Positions 5,971-13,311 of a stretch of 14,475 nt of DNA are shown in pieces (position 1 is the stretch's first letter; each line of letters opens with the position of its first letter). The translations under genes and the position numbers were made by a program. The stretch is from Deltaproteobacteria bacterium RBG_13_61_14 (lineage in GTDB: Bacteria > RBG-13-61-14): assembly GCA_001797815.1 (NCBI GenBank), contig MGQK01000081.1, positions 40,775 through 55,249 of the forward strand, read 5' to 3'. Below the pieces are notes generated by a model that saw nothing but the letters and a program-made list of their open reading frames with translations, was not told where the DNA came from and did no database searches.

Positions 5971-7281
5971 TCAACTGAAGAAATCCGCGTTCAGGAGGCC
6001 CCGGTTTTTAATTTTACCGATAAAGGATCGGACCAGGTGATAGGGGAAGGTGGCCAAAGCGACCGGGTCCAGGTAGGGATTGGGGACCTTGAAGTAGTAA
6101 GACCCGTAGTTCATAAAGAACGGCACCACTACCGGGCAGCCGCCGATCCGCCGGGTCTTGCCGATGAGCTTGCCCTTGACCTTGGTGCAGTCCCCCACCA
6201 AAAGCACGGGCAGTCCCTGCCCGTCCACGTCGCCCTCATACTCGCCGATCACCACCGCCATCGGCCGGGCCTTTTTGAGCGAGCCCGGACGGTAAGCTTC
6301 CATGATGGCCAGCGCGGTCTTGATCATGTTGCTGCAGCCGGTGTCGCAGATCTCCGTGCCTTCGGGCCGGTGGCCCAGGTAGAAGCGGATCGGGGTATCC
6401 ACCTGGGTGGGGTCGTGGAAGGTCCGGTCGAAGTTTTTGGTCTTGGCCAGGAGCGTCTCCATCGGAACCTCGGTAATCAATTCGATCTGATCGTCGGTCA
6501 CCGGCTCCCAGCCGCGCGAGCGGGCCAGGCGCAGGTGCTCGATCTGGTCGGGCTGGAACCCGATCAGGCGGGCTCCCACCGAGTCAATCGCCACGCCGTT
6601 GTTGCTCATCATGATCACCCCGAGATGCAAGGGCTTGGGCACCAGCTCACCCTGCTGCCCGATCAAAATGCTGTCGCTGACCACCAGGTTGGGGTAGCCG
6701 GCTTCGTAGAGGTCCGCGATCTTCTCTTCCAGGCGCCAGTCATGGCCAGAGAGCCGCTCGTGGGCGTTGAGGATGCCGATGTTAAGCTTGAGGGCCTGGG
6801 TGAGTTTGGTGGACGCGTGGTGCTTGAGCTTGGGCGCCCAGACCTTGTAGTCGGCTTCAACCAGGGCCCGGGCGAGCTTGACCGAATGGTGGAGCGTGCC
6901 CTTGGTCAAGGGGACCTCGACCAACTCCGCTTCCTCGAAAAAGCAAATCTCCACCTTGGGCTTTTTTTCTAGATATCCGTAGCCGGCCCCGTAAAAGGAG
7001 TAGCGGGTCGGGACCGTGACCGCGGTCCGCTCGCCGATCGTGATCTTCTCCACCTCGGGCATGGCCGCGAGCACGTCAATAATGGACTCGATAATGCGCG
7101 GCTCGGTAAAGCCGTAACGTCCGTAACGGGAGTGGGCGAAGATCAGGTTGGGCTTGAGCAGCACCTTGCCCCGGGGCTTCTCGCCCAGCTCCTGGATGCC
7201 CTCGCGGATGATCCCGCGGATCTGATCCAGGTTGTCATAGTCGTCGCACTTGCGGATGATGACTTTGTATTTTTCAGGCAT
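5971..7281 (-). CDS. DUF362 domain-containing protein
   Basis: This encodes 436 residues with no signal peptide. GGAGA lies seven bases before the ATG. The N-terminal half has the DUF362 layout: KVLLKPNLIFAHS (39-51), a helix-rich linker (IIESIIDVLAAMPE), VEADYKVWAPKLKHHASTKLTQALKLNIG near 140-168, then VVSDSILIGQQGE and GVAIDSVGARLIGFQPDQIEHLRLA. Many DUF362 proteins carry a C-terminal ferredoxin; this one has none. It has only scattered Cys (CDTGCS, GDCTK, GGCP) in a C-terminal region of about 120 residues followed by an aromatic tail. The biochemical role of the family is not established; redox or metal-linked functions have been suggested. It is the first gene of a two-gene unit with the secreted glycosidase. 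Confidence 0.85.
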   Translation of the reverse strand: MPEKYKVIIRKCDDYDNLDQIRGIIREGIQELGEKPRGKVLLKPNLIFAHSRYGRYGFTEPRIIESIIDVLAAMPEVEKITIGERTAVTVPTRYSFYGAGYGYLEKKPKVEICFFEEAELVEVPLTKGTLHHSVKLARALVEADYKVWAPKLKHHASTKLTQALKLNIGILNAHERLSGHDWRLEEKIADLYEAGYPNLVVSDSILIGQQGELVPKPLHLGVIMMSNNGVAIDSVGARLIGFQPDQIEHLRLARSRGWEPVTDDQIELITEVPMETLLAKTKNFDRTFHDPTQVDTPIRFYLGHRPEGTEICDTGCSNMIKTALAIMEAYRPGSLKKARPMAVVIGEYEGDVDGQGLPVLLVGDCTKVKGKLIGKTRRIGGCPVVVPFFMNYGSYYFKVPNPYLDPVALATFPYHLVRSFIGKIKNRGLLNADFFS

Positions 7282-7359
7282 GATCGGTTCTCCGGTTAGG
7301 GGCGAAGAGTCAAGACCTCGCGCCCGGCTGTCAGGGTCAAGGGCGCATCACTGCTTTTT

Positions 7360-7388
7360 AGGATACCGGAAAAACGCGGATTAGGCAA
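7360..7388 (-). promoter_or_regulatory. possible promoter of the DUF362-glycosidase operon
   Basis: On the minus strand TTGCCT (7388-7383), a 17-base spacer, and TATCCT (7365-7360) give four of six matches in each sigma70 box. Transcription would start near 7353, with a leader of about 70 bases. The match is moderate and could be chance. Confidence 0.3.
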
Positions 7389-7476
7389 ACTCCGGAGATT
7401 CATTTCCACCCGTCGGGAAGGAGTCCCCGCCGCAGGATGATCGGGATGAGAATTGAATTCTTATCCAACGGCTAAT

Positions 7477-7531
7477 GTAGGGGCACGGCTTGCCGTGCCC
7501 AGAATCAGGGCGGGGCAAGCCCCGCCCCTAC
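7477..7531. repeat. branched palindromic repeat with two GC-rich hairpins
   Basis: The outer arms gtagggg (7477-7483) and cccctac (7525-7531) are complementary. Between them lie two hairpins, GGGCACGGC-tt-GCCGTGCCC (7481-7500) and GGGCGGGGC-aa-GCCCCGCCC (7508-7527). The second shares bases with the outer arm, so the fold is a choice between a cruciform and two stem-loops. Repeats of this type are common between genes of environmental bacteria (from memory). The unit sits between the 5' end of the DUF362 gene and the 3' end of the large lipoprotein gene, so it may also slow or end lipoprotein transcription, although no T run follows on either strand. Confidence 0.6.
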
Positions 7532-7567
7532 CAAGAATTTATCCCGCATTTATCGTTTGACAAAGCA

Positions 7568-10564
7568 CTAGGGCGAGTAATGATACCCCATGTCCACGGT
7601 GCCGGTGTCCAGGACGTTCGCCGGGCTGGTAGTAAAGGTATTCAGGCCGGCGCTCGCCGCAGTGACCGCCCCCTTATTCACGCAGGGACTGGTAGACTGG
7701 TTCAGATAAAGGCTGCCGTAGCTGCCGGCGGCAAAGACCGGGTCCGCGTCCCCGTTCTGCTCGATTTGGGAGAAGCTGACGCTAGGGCCGCCCGACTGGA
7801 TGTAAATATCCGTGGCGCTGTTGCCCCACAAGATGCCGCTGGTCAGGGTGCCCACGCCGGACAGGTAAGCCAGCGCGCCTCCCAGACTCCCCTGGTTGCC
7901 GGTGAACGTGCAGTTGGTGATGGAAGAAGTGTTCTGTTCATTATCCACGGCGCCGCCCACCCCGAAGGTCTGATTATCAATAAAAGCGCAATTGAAAATA
8001 TCCGTGACGCCCTCGAGATTGGCGATGGCCCCGCCGCCGGAGATGGCGAAATTGTTCCGGAAGATGCAGTTCTTGATCGTGATATTGGTCTGGCGGACAT
8101 TGTTCAGTCCCCCACCGTAGTGGTCATCGTTGTTGGGGGCAAATGGGGCGTTGCCGTTTTGAATGATAAACCCGTCCACCATGTTGTCGGTCGCCGCGTT
8201 GACCACGTGATAACTCTGCGTCTCCCCGTCCAGGATCGAGGGGTTGGCATTGATCTGGGTGCGCTGGGACAGAGCGGTTTCGGTCCCGGCAAAGCCGCCG
8301 TAGATACCGAGGTTGTTTCGCATCTGGATGACCGGGCCGCTGCCGGCGCCGGTGGGCCGGTAATAAGTCCCCTTTTTGACCCAGATTTGCACGCCCGGGA
8401 TGTTGCAGGAAGCGGTGATCGCGTCCTGGGGATGCTTAAAAGCGTCCGCCCAGGAAAAACCCGGCCCGCCGGGGGGAGCCGCAACTGTGGCGTCCGCGTG
8501 CAGCACCAGAGGGTTGACGGTGATGGTGATGGTTTGGGTAACATTTTTGCCGCCGGCGTCCTCCACCTTGAGCGTCGCCGAGCATCGCTCGCCCACGCTC
8601 GGCGCGGTGAAGCTCAGGTGGCAGGTGACGGCGCCTTGTCCGGTCCCCACGTTGCTGACCGTGATCGTGAAAGAACAATCGGTGGTTTCCAGCGAGCAGC
8701 CGATGAACCCGTAAGTCCCCGCGGTGTTGGGGATGTCGGCATCCGCGGCCACGCCGTTGTTCTGGTCAATGACCGCGTCCACGGCCAAGCACAGGTTCGC
8801 CGGGGCCGTATTCCAGGTCGGGGTTTGGTTGTCTTCGATGATGTTGATGATCGCCTCCGCGGTCGCGGGGTTCTGGGTGTCGGTGCAGGAGATCCCGACC
8901 GTGCAGGTGGTCCCGCCCAGGGTCTCGGTCGGGATCCAACTATAGACGCCGGTTCCGTCGCCGTTGTCCACGGTGATAGTTCCGCCGCAGTTATTGCCCG
9001 CGGAAACACCGAGGCTAAGGGAATCGCCGTCCGGGTCGGTGCAGGTCACCGGGTAGGAATAGGCAAGGTTCTCGGTGCCATCCGGGGGCACGATGGGAAT
9101 AATTAGGGGAGAGTTGTTGGTGCATTCAATGGTCAGGGTGTCGGCGTCGCTGAGCGCGGGCGCGGGGGTGCCGTCGTCGGTTACGGTGATACCCACGGAG
9201 CAGGTTTCGACGCCGTTGCAGGTCCAACTCACCACGCCGGTGACGGCGTCAATGGAAAGCACGAACGAGCAGGTGTCGGCTCCGAGGCTGAAGGACAAGG
9301 TGTCCGCGGGGTCATCCGGGTCGCCGGCGTTGACGTCAAAACTGTCGGGATTTCCCCAATGTCCGCTTTCCGTGGCCGGCAGGTTGGTGATCGTTGGCGC
9401 CTGGTTGTCCTCGACAACCGCGACGGCGACTACCTGATCGGTAGTAGCTGACCCGTCGGCGGCGCTCAGGGTGTAGGAGCAGTTCGAACCCCCGTCGGTT
9501 TCCCCCGGGATGCCGGAGACCGTGCAACCCGAGATCACGGACAGCCAAGGGCAGGTGTCGGCGGTCACCGCGCAGCTCAGAAGGTTGGCGGGAAGGTCGT
9601 CGTCGGCGTAAGAGGCGGCGTGGCTATAGGCGGCTGCCTCCGTTGCCTGGGCCGGACCGGCGTTGGTGAAGTAAGGCGCCTGGTTTACCTCGTTGATGGC
9701 AAGAGTCTGGGCGTCCGTGCCTACTCCGCCCTGGCCATCGTCCGCATCCACCGCCACCACGCACGAGCCCGGGCCCGCGGCCTCGCCCGGCGCCGCCACC
9801 GTGATCGGGGTGACGCAGTCAACGAAATTCACGCCGGAACAGGTGGTGAGCGCGAGATTGAGCGCGCAGGTGACCGGATTAGGGGGGAGATCGGGGTCGG
9901 AAACCGAGGTGATCGTGCATTGGCTGCCCGTATCTTCGTCCACTGCGGCCGGGCAGGAAAGGGTGAGGCTGGGCGCCGAATTGGTCTCCACTATCGCCAA
10001 TTCAAAAAGCTGGGTTCCGGCCTGCTGAAGATCGGACTGCAGGTCCAGGCAGATCACCATCACCTGGCACACACTGCCCCCCATGCTCTCGTCGGTGGGA
10101 AACGAATAATTCCCGGTCCCGTCGCCGTTGTCCGTGAGCACTCCCCCGCAGTCGTCGAGCGGGCCCACGGCCAGGACCAGGTTGGGCGACTGGTCCGCGT
10201 CCTCGCAAACGATGTCGTAACTATAAACTTGTCCTTCCGGGACCGTCGGCAAGGGCTGGGAAATGATCTGCGGCATATTGCCGGACAACCACACCGAAGG
10301 ATCCTGATCGTTCACGTCTTCGAGCAGGGAGCAGGGAATCTCCGGCCACGGCGCCGGTTCCGGCAAAGGGGCATTCCGGCCCGGAAAGATCCGGGGCAGA
10401 GGATCTACCGGATAAAGCCGGCCATACCCGTCCCCATCTAAATCCAAACATTGAGCGTTCCAGCCGCCTCCCCCGCTGGGGCTGCCCTCGCATCCACTGA
10501 CCATTGCCAGGGCCAGGACCAGCCAGCCGGTTCCCAAGATTCCTCTCATCGTCGGATGCTTCAT
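7568..10564 (-). CDS. large lipoprotein with cysteine-rich Ig/cadherin-like repeats and a C-terminal beta-helix
   Basis: This encodes 998 residues. The ATG at 10564 is chosen because AAGGAGG lies eight bases upstream; another ATG two codons earlier is too close to it. The signal peptide ends at the lipobox VSGC (Cys25), so the protein is lipid-anchored, probably at the outer membrane or cell surface. LDLDGDGYG (40-48) is a calcium-binding-type Asp loop. From about 95 to 685 come Ig/cadherin-like repeats, each opening with N-x-AP/SP or NQTP and containing DPD/DADD loops and paired Cys. Repeats 1 and 5 share the CGG...DNGDGTG...GG-x2-C layout, with DNGDGTG at 145-151 and 533-539. Residues 688-998 form a right-handed parallel beta-helix of polymorphic-outer-membrane-type turns (NCIFRNN, NCAFIDN, NCTFTGN, each next to GGA/GGG). 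An adhesion or polysaccharide-binding role is plausible. No enzyme motif is seen. Confidence 0.88.
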   Translation of the reverse strand: MKHPTMRGILGTGWLVLALAMVSGCEGSPSGGGGWNAQCLDLDGDGYGRLYPVDPLPRIFPGRNAPLPEPAPWPEIPCSLLEDVNDQDPSVWLSGNMPQIISQPLPTVPEGQVYSYDIVCEDADQSPNLVLAVGPLDDCGGVLTDNGDGTGNYSFPTDESMGGSVCQVMVICLDLQSDLQQAGTQLFELAIVETNSAPSLTLSCPAAVDEDTGSQCTITSVSDPDLPPNPVTCALNLALTTCSGVNFVDCVTPITVAAPGEAAGPGSCVVAVDADDGQGGVGTDAQTLAINEVNQAPYFTNAGPAQATEAAAYSHAASYADDDLPANLLSCAVTADTCPWLSVISGCTVSGIPGETDGGSNCSYTLSAADGSATTDQVVAVAVVEDNQAPTITNLPATESGHWGNPDSFDVNAGDPDDPADTLSFSLGADTCSFVLSIDAVTGVVSWTCNGVETCSVGITVTDDGTPAPALSDADTLTIECTNNSPLIIPIVPPDGTENLAYSYPVTCTDPDGDSLSLGVSAGNNCGGTITVDNGDGTGVYSWIPTETLGGTTCTVGISCTDTQNPATAEAIINIIEDNQTPTWNTAPANLCLAVDAVIDQNNGVAADADIPNTAGTYGFIGCSLETTDCSFTITVSNVGTGQGAVTCHLSFTAPSVGERCSATLKVEDAGGKNVTQTITITVNPLVLHADATVAAPPGGPGFSWADAFKHPQDAITASCNIPGVQIWVKKGTYYRPTGAGSGPVIQMRNNLGIYGGFAGTETALSQRTQINANPSILDGETQSYHVVNAATDNMVDGFIIQNGNAPFAPNNDDHYGGGLNNVRQTNITIKNCIFRNNFAISGGGAIANLEGVTDIFNCAFIDNQTFGVGGAVDNEQNTSSITNCTFTGNQGSLGGALAYLSGVGTLTSGILWGNSATDIYIQSGGPSVSFSQIEQNGDADPVFAAGSYGSLYLNQSTSPCVNKGAVTAASAGLNTFTTSPANVLDTGTVDMGYHYSP

Positions 10565-10606
10565 CGTCATAACCTCCTTCGTGCCATAGATCACTCGAAG
10601 AGACCC

Positions 10607-10635
10607 AGAGTCTCGGGCTGATCGCCTCGGACTCT
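10607..10635 (-). promoter_or_regulatory. possible hairpin in the leader of the large lipoprotein gene
   Basis: agagtc (10607-10612) and gactct (10630-10635) are complementary, and the bases just inside (cgggc against gcctcg) can extend the stem with a bulge. It would lie 43-71 bases upstream of the ATG in the transcript. I found no convincing promoter boxes around it, so its role is a guess. Confidence 0.2.
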
Positions 10636-10669
10636 TTACCTGGCGCCGATCAGGGTGAAATGCGGACAA

Positions 10670-11222
10670 GGAAACGTCAATTGTTTTACAACGACTCGGC
10701 TTCGAGGCAGCTTGGGGGACTGGATTGACAAAACCATGAGCTGTGGATGTGAAAGGAAAGGATCCTCAAATTCGAGCGGCCCCTGGCCTGAACCTGAAGC
10801 AGCGGTAGTTCTGTTTTCCTGCTATCGAGATGATTGGGCGGCGAAAATTGTGGCCGCTCTCTCTCTTCAACCTCCTCATTGAGGCTAACTCAAGAATGGC
10901 GGCCCGACCATTCCCCTTCAACCTGCGCGGGGACCCTCCCCTCACACCCTTGTGGATTATCAAATGGTCAAGGTAATTTTATTCAACTCATTGGATACTG
11001 TCAAGAAAAATCTATCCGAATAAGGTCTTAGCGGTTTTCCGGTTGATCGGGGACGGAGTTGATCGCGCCCGGGAGGTGACCGCTCTCATCCTCCGGGGCG
11101 TAAAGCTTCCGTTTGCTTTCCCTTCAGCACGCAAAGTGCAGGAGATTATTATACGGGGCGAGGCGGGATTTTCAATGGGAACCCGGGATATCCTTTATCC
11201 AGGACGGGCCGCGCCTTCTTCA
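10670..11222. other. gene-free stretch between the large lipoprotein and the toxin-antitoxin region
   Basis: No reading frame here shows the strong third-position G/C bias of the neighbouring genes, and no ribosome site precedes the short frames. The part from 10950 to 11030 is AT-rich (aatggtcaaggtaatttt and onward) compared with its surroundings. The right part (from about 11040) contains short frames that shift before the first 71-bp repeat and look like decayed coding sequence. No tRNA, structured RNA or CRISPR repeat was recognised. Confidence 0.4.
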
Positions 11223-11293
11223 CCGCGCCCGAGCAACTGGGCCAATACCTGCTGGTGGATTATTTGACCCGCAAGAAGCGCAGGGTGCATTAA
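11162..11293 (+). pseudogene. possible 3' remnant of an unidentified gene ending in the first direct repeat
   Basis: Reading backwards from the TAA at 11291-11293, the frame stays open and reads protein-like from about 11162: GGIFNGNPGYPLSRTGRAFF, then TAPEQLGQYLLVDYLTRKKR and RVH. It has no plausible start codon, and farther upstream the same frame becomes Pro/Ser/Arg-rich nonsense, so the 5' part is missing or frameshifted. I do not recognise the family. The last 23 codons are the part duplicated after the toxin gene. Confidence 0.35.
11223..11293 (+). repeat. 71-bp direct repeat, left copy
   Basis: Bases 11223-11293 recur at 12054-12124, exactly 831 bases downstream, in the same orientation. 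The only difference is G at 11287 against C at 12118, a synonymous change (GTG/GTC, Val) in the shared reading frame that ends LTRKKRRVH-stop. The two copies bracket the DUF104/PIN pair. The repeat contains no strong dyad and does not resemble an integron attC site. Confidence 0.85.
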
Positions 11294-11318
11294 TTGAGGA
11301 CACCAAACTTGGCCGCAG

Positions 11319-11347
11319 TTGAAAATGATTACGAAATAGAGTAAAGT
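11319..11347 (+). promoter_or_regulatory. promoter of the toxin-antitoxin operon
   Basis: TTGAAA (11319-11324), a 17-base spacer, and TAAAGT (11342-11347) match sigma70 boxes. The predicted start of transcription falls at or within a couple of bases of the ATG at 11355, and no Shine-Dalgarno sequence precedes that ATG, so the mRNA would be nearly leaderless. The promoter lies inside the segment bracketed by the direct repeats. Confidence 0.4.
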
Positions 11348-11354
11348 CAAAACT

Positions 11355-11606
11355 ATGGGAAGCAAACGTCAGACGATTCGCGCCCTCTATAAAGACGGGG
11401 TTTTAAGGCCCCTGGAGCCGCTGGACCTGCCGGATGAATCCAAGGTTGAGCTGACGGTTGACCCCGAGGGGGTAGTGAAGCGGTTCGAGGCTCTCTTGCG
11501 GAGCGTCCAGGACAGGAACCGGGGGATTCCGACCGAAGAAATTGAACGCGACATCGAACTGGCGATCAAGGAAGTTCGGGAAGAGGGCCAGGCCCCGCGG
11601 AAGTGA
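11355..11606 (+). CDS. DUF104-family antitoxin
   Basis: This encodes an 83-residue protein. Its N-terminus (RQTIRALYKDGVLRPLEPLD, then LPDESKVELTV) is the beta-strand signature of DUF104, the AF2212-like antitoxin family. These are small proteins found beside PIN-domain toxins that are expected to bind and neutralise them. The C-terminal half (45-83) is charged and helical and could clasp the toxin. The stop overlaps the toxin start by four bases (GTGA), the usual coupling of antitoxin before toxin. No ribosome site is visible before the ATG; see the promoter just upstream. Such proteins often repress their own operon, but no operator stands out here. Confidence 0.85.
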   Translation: MGSKRQTIRALYKDGVLRPLEPLDLPDESKVELTVDPEGVVKRFEALLRSVQDRNRGIPTEEIERDIELAIKEVREEGQAPRK

Positions 11607-12031
11607 AACGAATTGTCCTGGACACGAATGTCTGGATCTCCGGCTTCATCATTCGGCGGAGCAAATCCTCTGATCTGGTCACGGCCCTGATCCAGGGCCG
11701 CCATCAGGGAATTATTTCCAATTACATTCTGGGAGAAATCGAAAGAACCCTCTCGACGCGGCGGTTGACGTTCCGTTATCAGCTTCGCCGAGAAGAAATT
11801 ATTTCGTTTTTGCTGACCTTGCAAACCCGGCTGGAAATAGTGGAACCGATAAACGTGAATCTTGAAATCCGAGATCCGAAGGATCTCCCGATCTTGGGGA
11901 CGGCTTTGGCCGGCCAGGCTTCTCATCTGGTGACCGGAGACCGCGACCTGTTAGCGGACCCGAAGCTCCTCGCCTGGATGCGGGAACAGGGCGTGGAAAT
12001 CCTTCCTCCGGCAGAGCTGATCCTCGATTAA
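11603..12031 (+). CDS. PIN-domain toxin, putative ribonuclease (VapC-like)
   Basis: This 142-residue PIN-domain protein begins at a GTG overlapping the antitoxin stop. The acidic metal-binding residues of PIN nucleases are present: D7 in VLDTNVWIS, E45 in LGEIERTL, D94 in RDPKDLPIL, and D113 with D115 in VTGDRDLL. These features and the length match the putative toxin component PIN family paired with DUF104-type antitoxins. Such proteins cut RNA using Mg2+ or Mn2+; the specific RNA target cannot be read from sequence. The active site looks intact, so the module is probably functional. The pair sits between 71-bp direct repeats. Confidence 0.88.
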   Translation: MKRIVLDTNVWISGFIIRRSKSSDLVTALIQGRHQGIISNYILGEIERTLSTRRLTFRYQLRREEIISFLLTLQTRLEIVEPINVNLEIRDPKDLPILGTALAGQASHLVTGDRDLLADPKLLAWMREQGVEILPPAELILD

Positions 12032-12034
12032 GGG

Positions 12035-12124
12035 ATGGCACGGGCTGGCGACCCCGCGCCCGAGCAACTGGGCCAATACCTGCTGGTGGATTATTTGACC
12101 CGCAAGAAGCGCAGGGTCCATTAA
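12035..12124 (+). CDS. 29-codon reading frame made of the right direct repeat
   Basis: The ATG at 12035 lies four bases after the toxin stop and opens MARAGDPAPEQLGQYLLVDY, then LTRKKRRVH-stop. All but the first six or seven codons belong to the right-hand 71-bp repeat, in the same frame as the remnant at the left copy. It may be a translated remnant, a short peptide coupled to the toxin, or nothing; no ribosome site beyond AGGG at 12031-12034 is seen. The synonymous difference between the copies is only weak evidence for coding. Confidence 0.25.
   Translation: MARAGDPAPEQLGQYLLVDYLTRKKRRVH
12054..12124 (+). repeat. 71-bp direct repeat, right copy
   Basis: This copy is identical to 11223-11293 except at 12118. 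Sequence homology stops abruptly on both sides: the left copy is preceded by ttctt-ca and the right copy by ggcga-cc, and after the shared TAA the two continue with unrelated bases. The right edge falls 93 bases after the toxin gene. Confidence 0.85.
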
Positions 12125-12198
12125 GCCGAACCCCTCCTGACCAGGCAGCCCCGATAATGAGGTGATCGTGCAAGCGATAAGCGCCGGAGCCCGCTGGC

Positions 12199-12227
12199 TT
12201 GACTTTCCTCAGCGATTTCGCTAGAGA
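12199..12227 (+). promoter_or_regulatory. promoter of the Gfo/Idh oxidoreductase gene
   Basis: TTGACT (12199-12204), a 17-base spacer, and TAGAGA (12222-12227) match sigma70 boxes. Transcription would begin near 12234, just before GGAGG (12238-12242) and the GTG start at 12248. A short dyad, agcga-tt-tcgct (12211-12222), fills the spacer and could be an operator. Confidence 0.45.
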
Positions 12228-12247
12228 TGGGGCGGCCGGAGGGAAGT

Positions 12248-13303
12248 GTGGACAAAGTCCGAATCGGCATTATCGGCTGCGGCCGCATCGCTGACCTGAA
12301 CATCCTCGGCTACCTCGACCACCCCCGCTGCGAGGTGCACGCGGTCTGCGACGTGAACGAGGACCTGGTCAAGATGCGGCTCGGGCAATGGAAGGCCAAA
12401 AAGGCCTATACCGATTACCAGAAGCTCTTGGCCGACCCGGACATTGACGCGGTCGAGATCCTGGCTCCCCACCGGCTCCACCACCCCATGGTCAAGGCCG
12501 CGGCCCAGGCAGGTAAACACGTGTCGGTGCAGAAGCCGATGTGTCTCAGCATCCCCGAGGCCGAGGAAATGATCGCCGCCACCCGGGCGGCCGGGGTCAA
12601 GTTCAAGGTCTTCGAGAACTTTGTTTTTTATCCTCCTTACCGCAAGGCCAAGGAGCTTTTGGAGCAGGGCGCGATCGGCGAGCCGCTCTCGATCAACATC
12701 AAGCTCGGCACCGGCGTGGGCGGCTGGTGGGTGCCGCTCAAGACCTGGCTGTGGCGGGTGAACTGGGAGGAATGCGGCGGCGGGCCGTCCATTTACGACG
12801 ACGGCTTCCACAAAATGTCCATCGCCCGGTGGTTCCTGGGCGAGATCGAATCGGTCAAGGCCTGGGTGGATTTCATGTTCGGGGTGATTGACGAGCCGGC
12901 CCTGATCACCTGGCGCTACCAGGAGAGCAACCGGCTGGGGGTGTGGGAGGCCAACATGTCCCCGGGCATGCTGGTGCACGGCGCCTATTACACCCCGGAC
13001 GAGCGGGTGGAGATCGCCGGCACCGAGGGCTGGATCTGGGTGACCCGCTGCACCGCCCGGCTGATGCGGATCCCGCCGCTCATCCTCTACCGCGGGGGCG
13101 AGCACCAGGCGTTCGACGACCTGCGCGACGACTGGGGCGATTCCTTCCACGACTGCGGCTGGGACTTCATTGACGCGATCCTCCAGGACCGCGCTCCCTT
13201 CCTGACCGGGGAGGACGGCAAGGCCCTCATGCAGTTTTGGAAAGCAATTTACCACTCTTACAGCGAGGGGAAAGAGGTCCGGCCAAGAGACATGAAGGAT
13301 TGA
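12248..13303 (+). CDS. Gfo/Idh/MocA-family NAD(P)-dependent oxidoreductase
   Basis: This encodes 351 residues of a family that oxidises or reduces sugars, inositols and related polyols in the cytoplasm. The GTG at 12248 is preferred because GGAGG lies five bases upstream and the protein then starts MDKVRIGIIGCGRIADLN, the usual N-terminus; an ATG at 12227 would lie on the predicted -10 box. The Rossmann motif GIIGCGRIAD spans 7-16. The EKP-type motif appears as VQKP with K96. The catalytic pair is in YDDGFHKMSIARWFLG (D184/D185, H188). C-terminal substrate-domain strands include AWVDFMFGV and VEIAGTEGWIWV. Length and motifs are intact. The substrate is unknown; the GGWW and WLWRVNWEE stretch (159-175) is aromatic and may shape the pocket. 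It heads a cluster with a small gene and a second homologue. Confidence 0.92.
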   Translation: MDKVRIGIIGCGRIADLNILGYLDHPRCEVHAVCDVNEDLVKMRLGQWKAKKAYTDYQKLLADPDIDAVEILAPHRLHHPMVKAAAQAGKHVSVQKPMCLSIPEAEEMIAATRAAGVKFKVFENFVFYPPYRKAKELLEQGAIGEPLSINIKLGTGVGGWWVPLKTWLWRVNWEECGGGPSIYDDGFHKMSIARWFLGEIESVKAWVDFMFGVIDEPALITWRYQESNRLGVWEANMSPGMLVHGAYYTPDERVEIAGTEGWIWVTRCTARLMRIPPLILYRGGEHQAFDDLRDDWGDSFHDCGWDFIDAILQDRAPFLTGEDGKALMQFWKAIYHSYSEGKEVRPRDMKD

Positions 13304-13311
13304 TTGAGCGG

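Noticed and set aside
4560-6972. Long plus-strand frames opposite the glycosidase and DUF362 genes
   Set aside because: They are antisense shadows. They show His/Arg/Val-rich composition without domains, and the minus-strand genes have signal peptide, catalytic motifs and coupled start and stop.
7490-9106. A 538-codon plus-strand frame opposite the lipoprotein gene, plus others up to 10441
   Set aside because: The minus-strand protein has a signal peptide, lipobox and regular repeats. The plus frames begin inside the palindromic repeat or lack ribosome sites, and they read as Gly/Asp/Val/Arg-rich noise.
11223-12124. An integron cassette with attC sites around the toxin-antitoxin pair
   Set aside because: The repeats are direct copies of coding-like sequence without the paired inverted core sites of attC, and no integrase is present.
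12221-13255. A 344-codon minus-strand frame opposite the Gfo/Idh gene
   Set aside because: It is an antisense shadow of a complete oxidoreductase with Rossmann and catalytic motifs.
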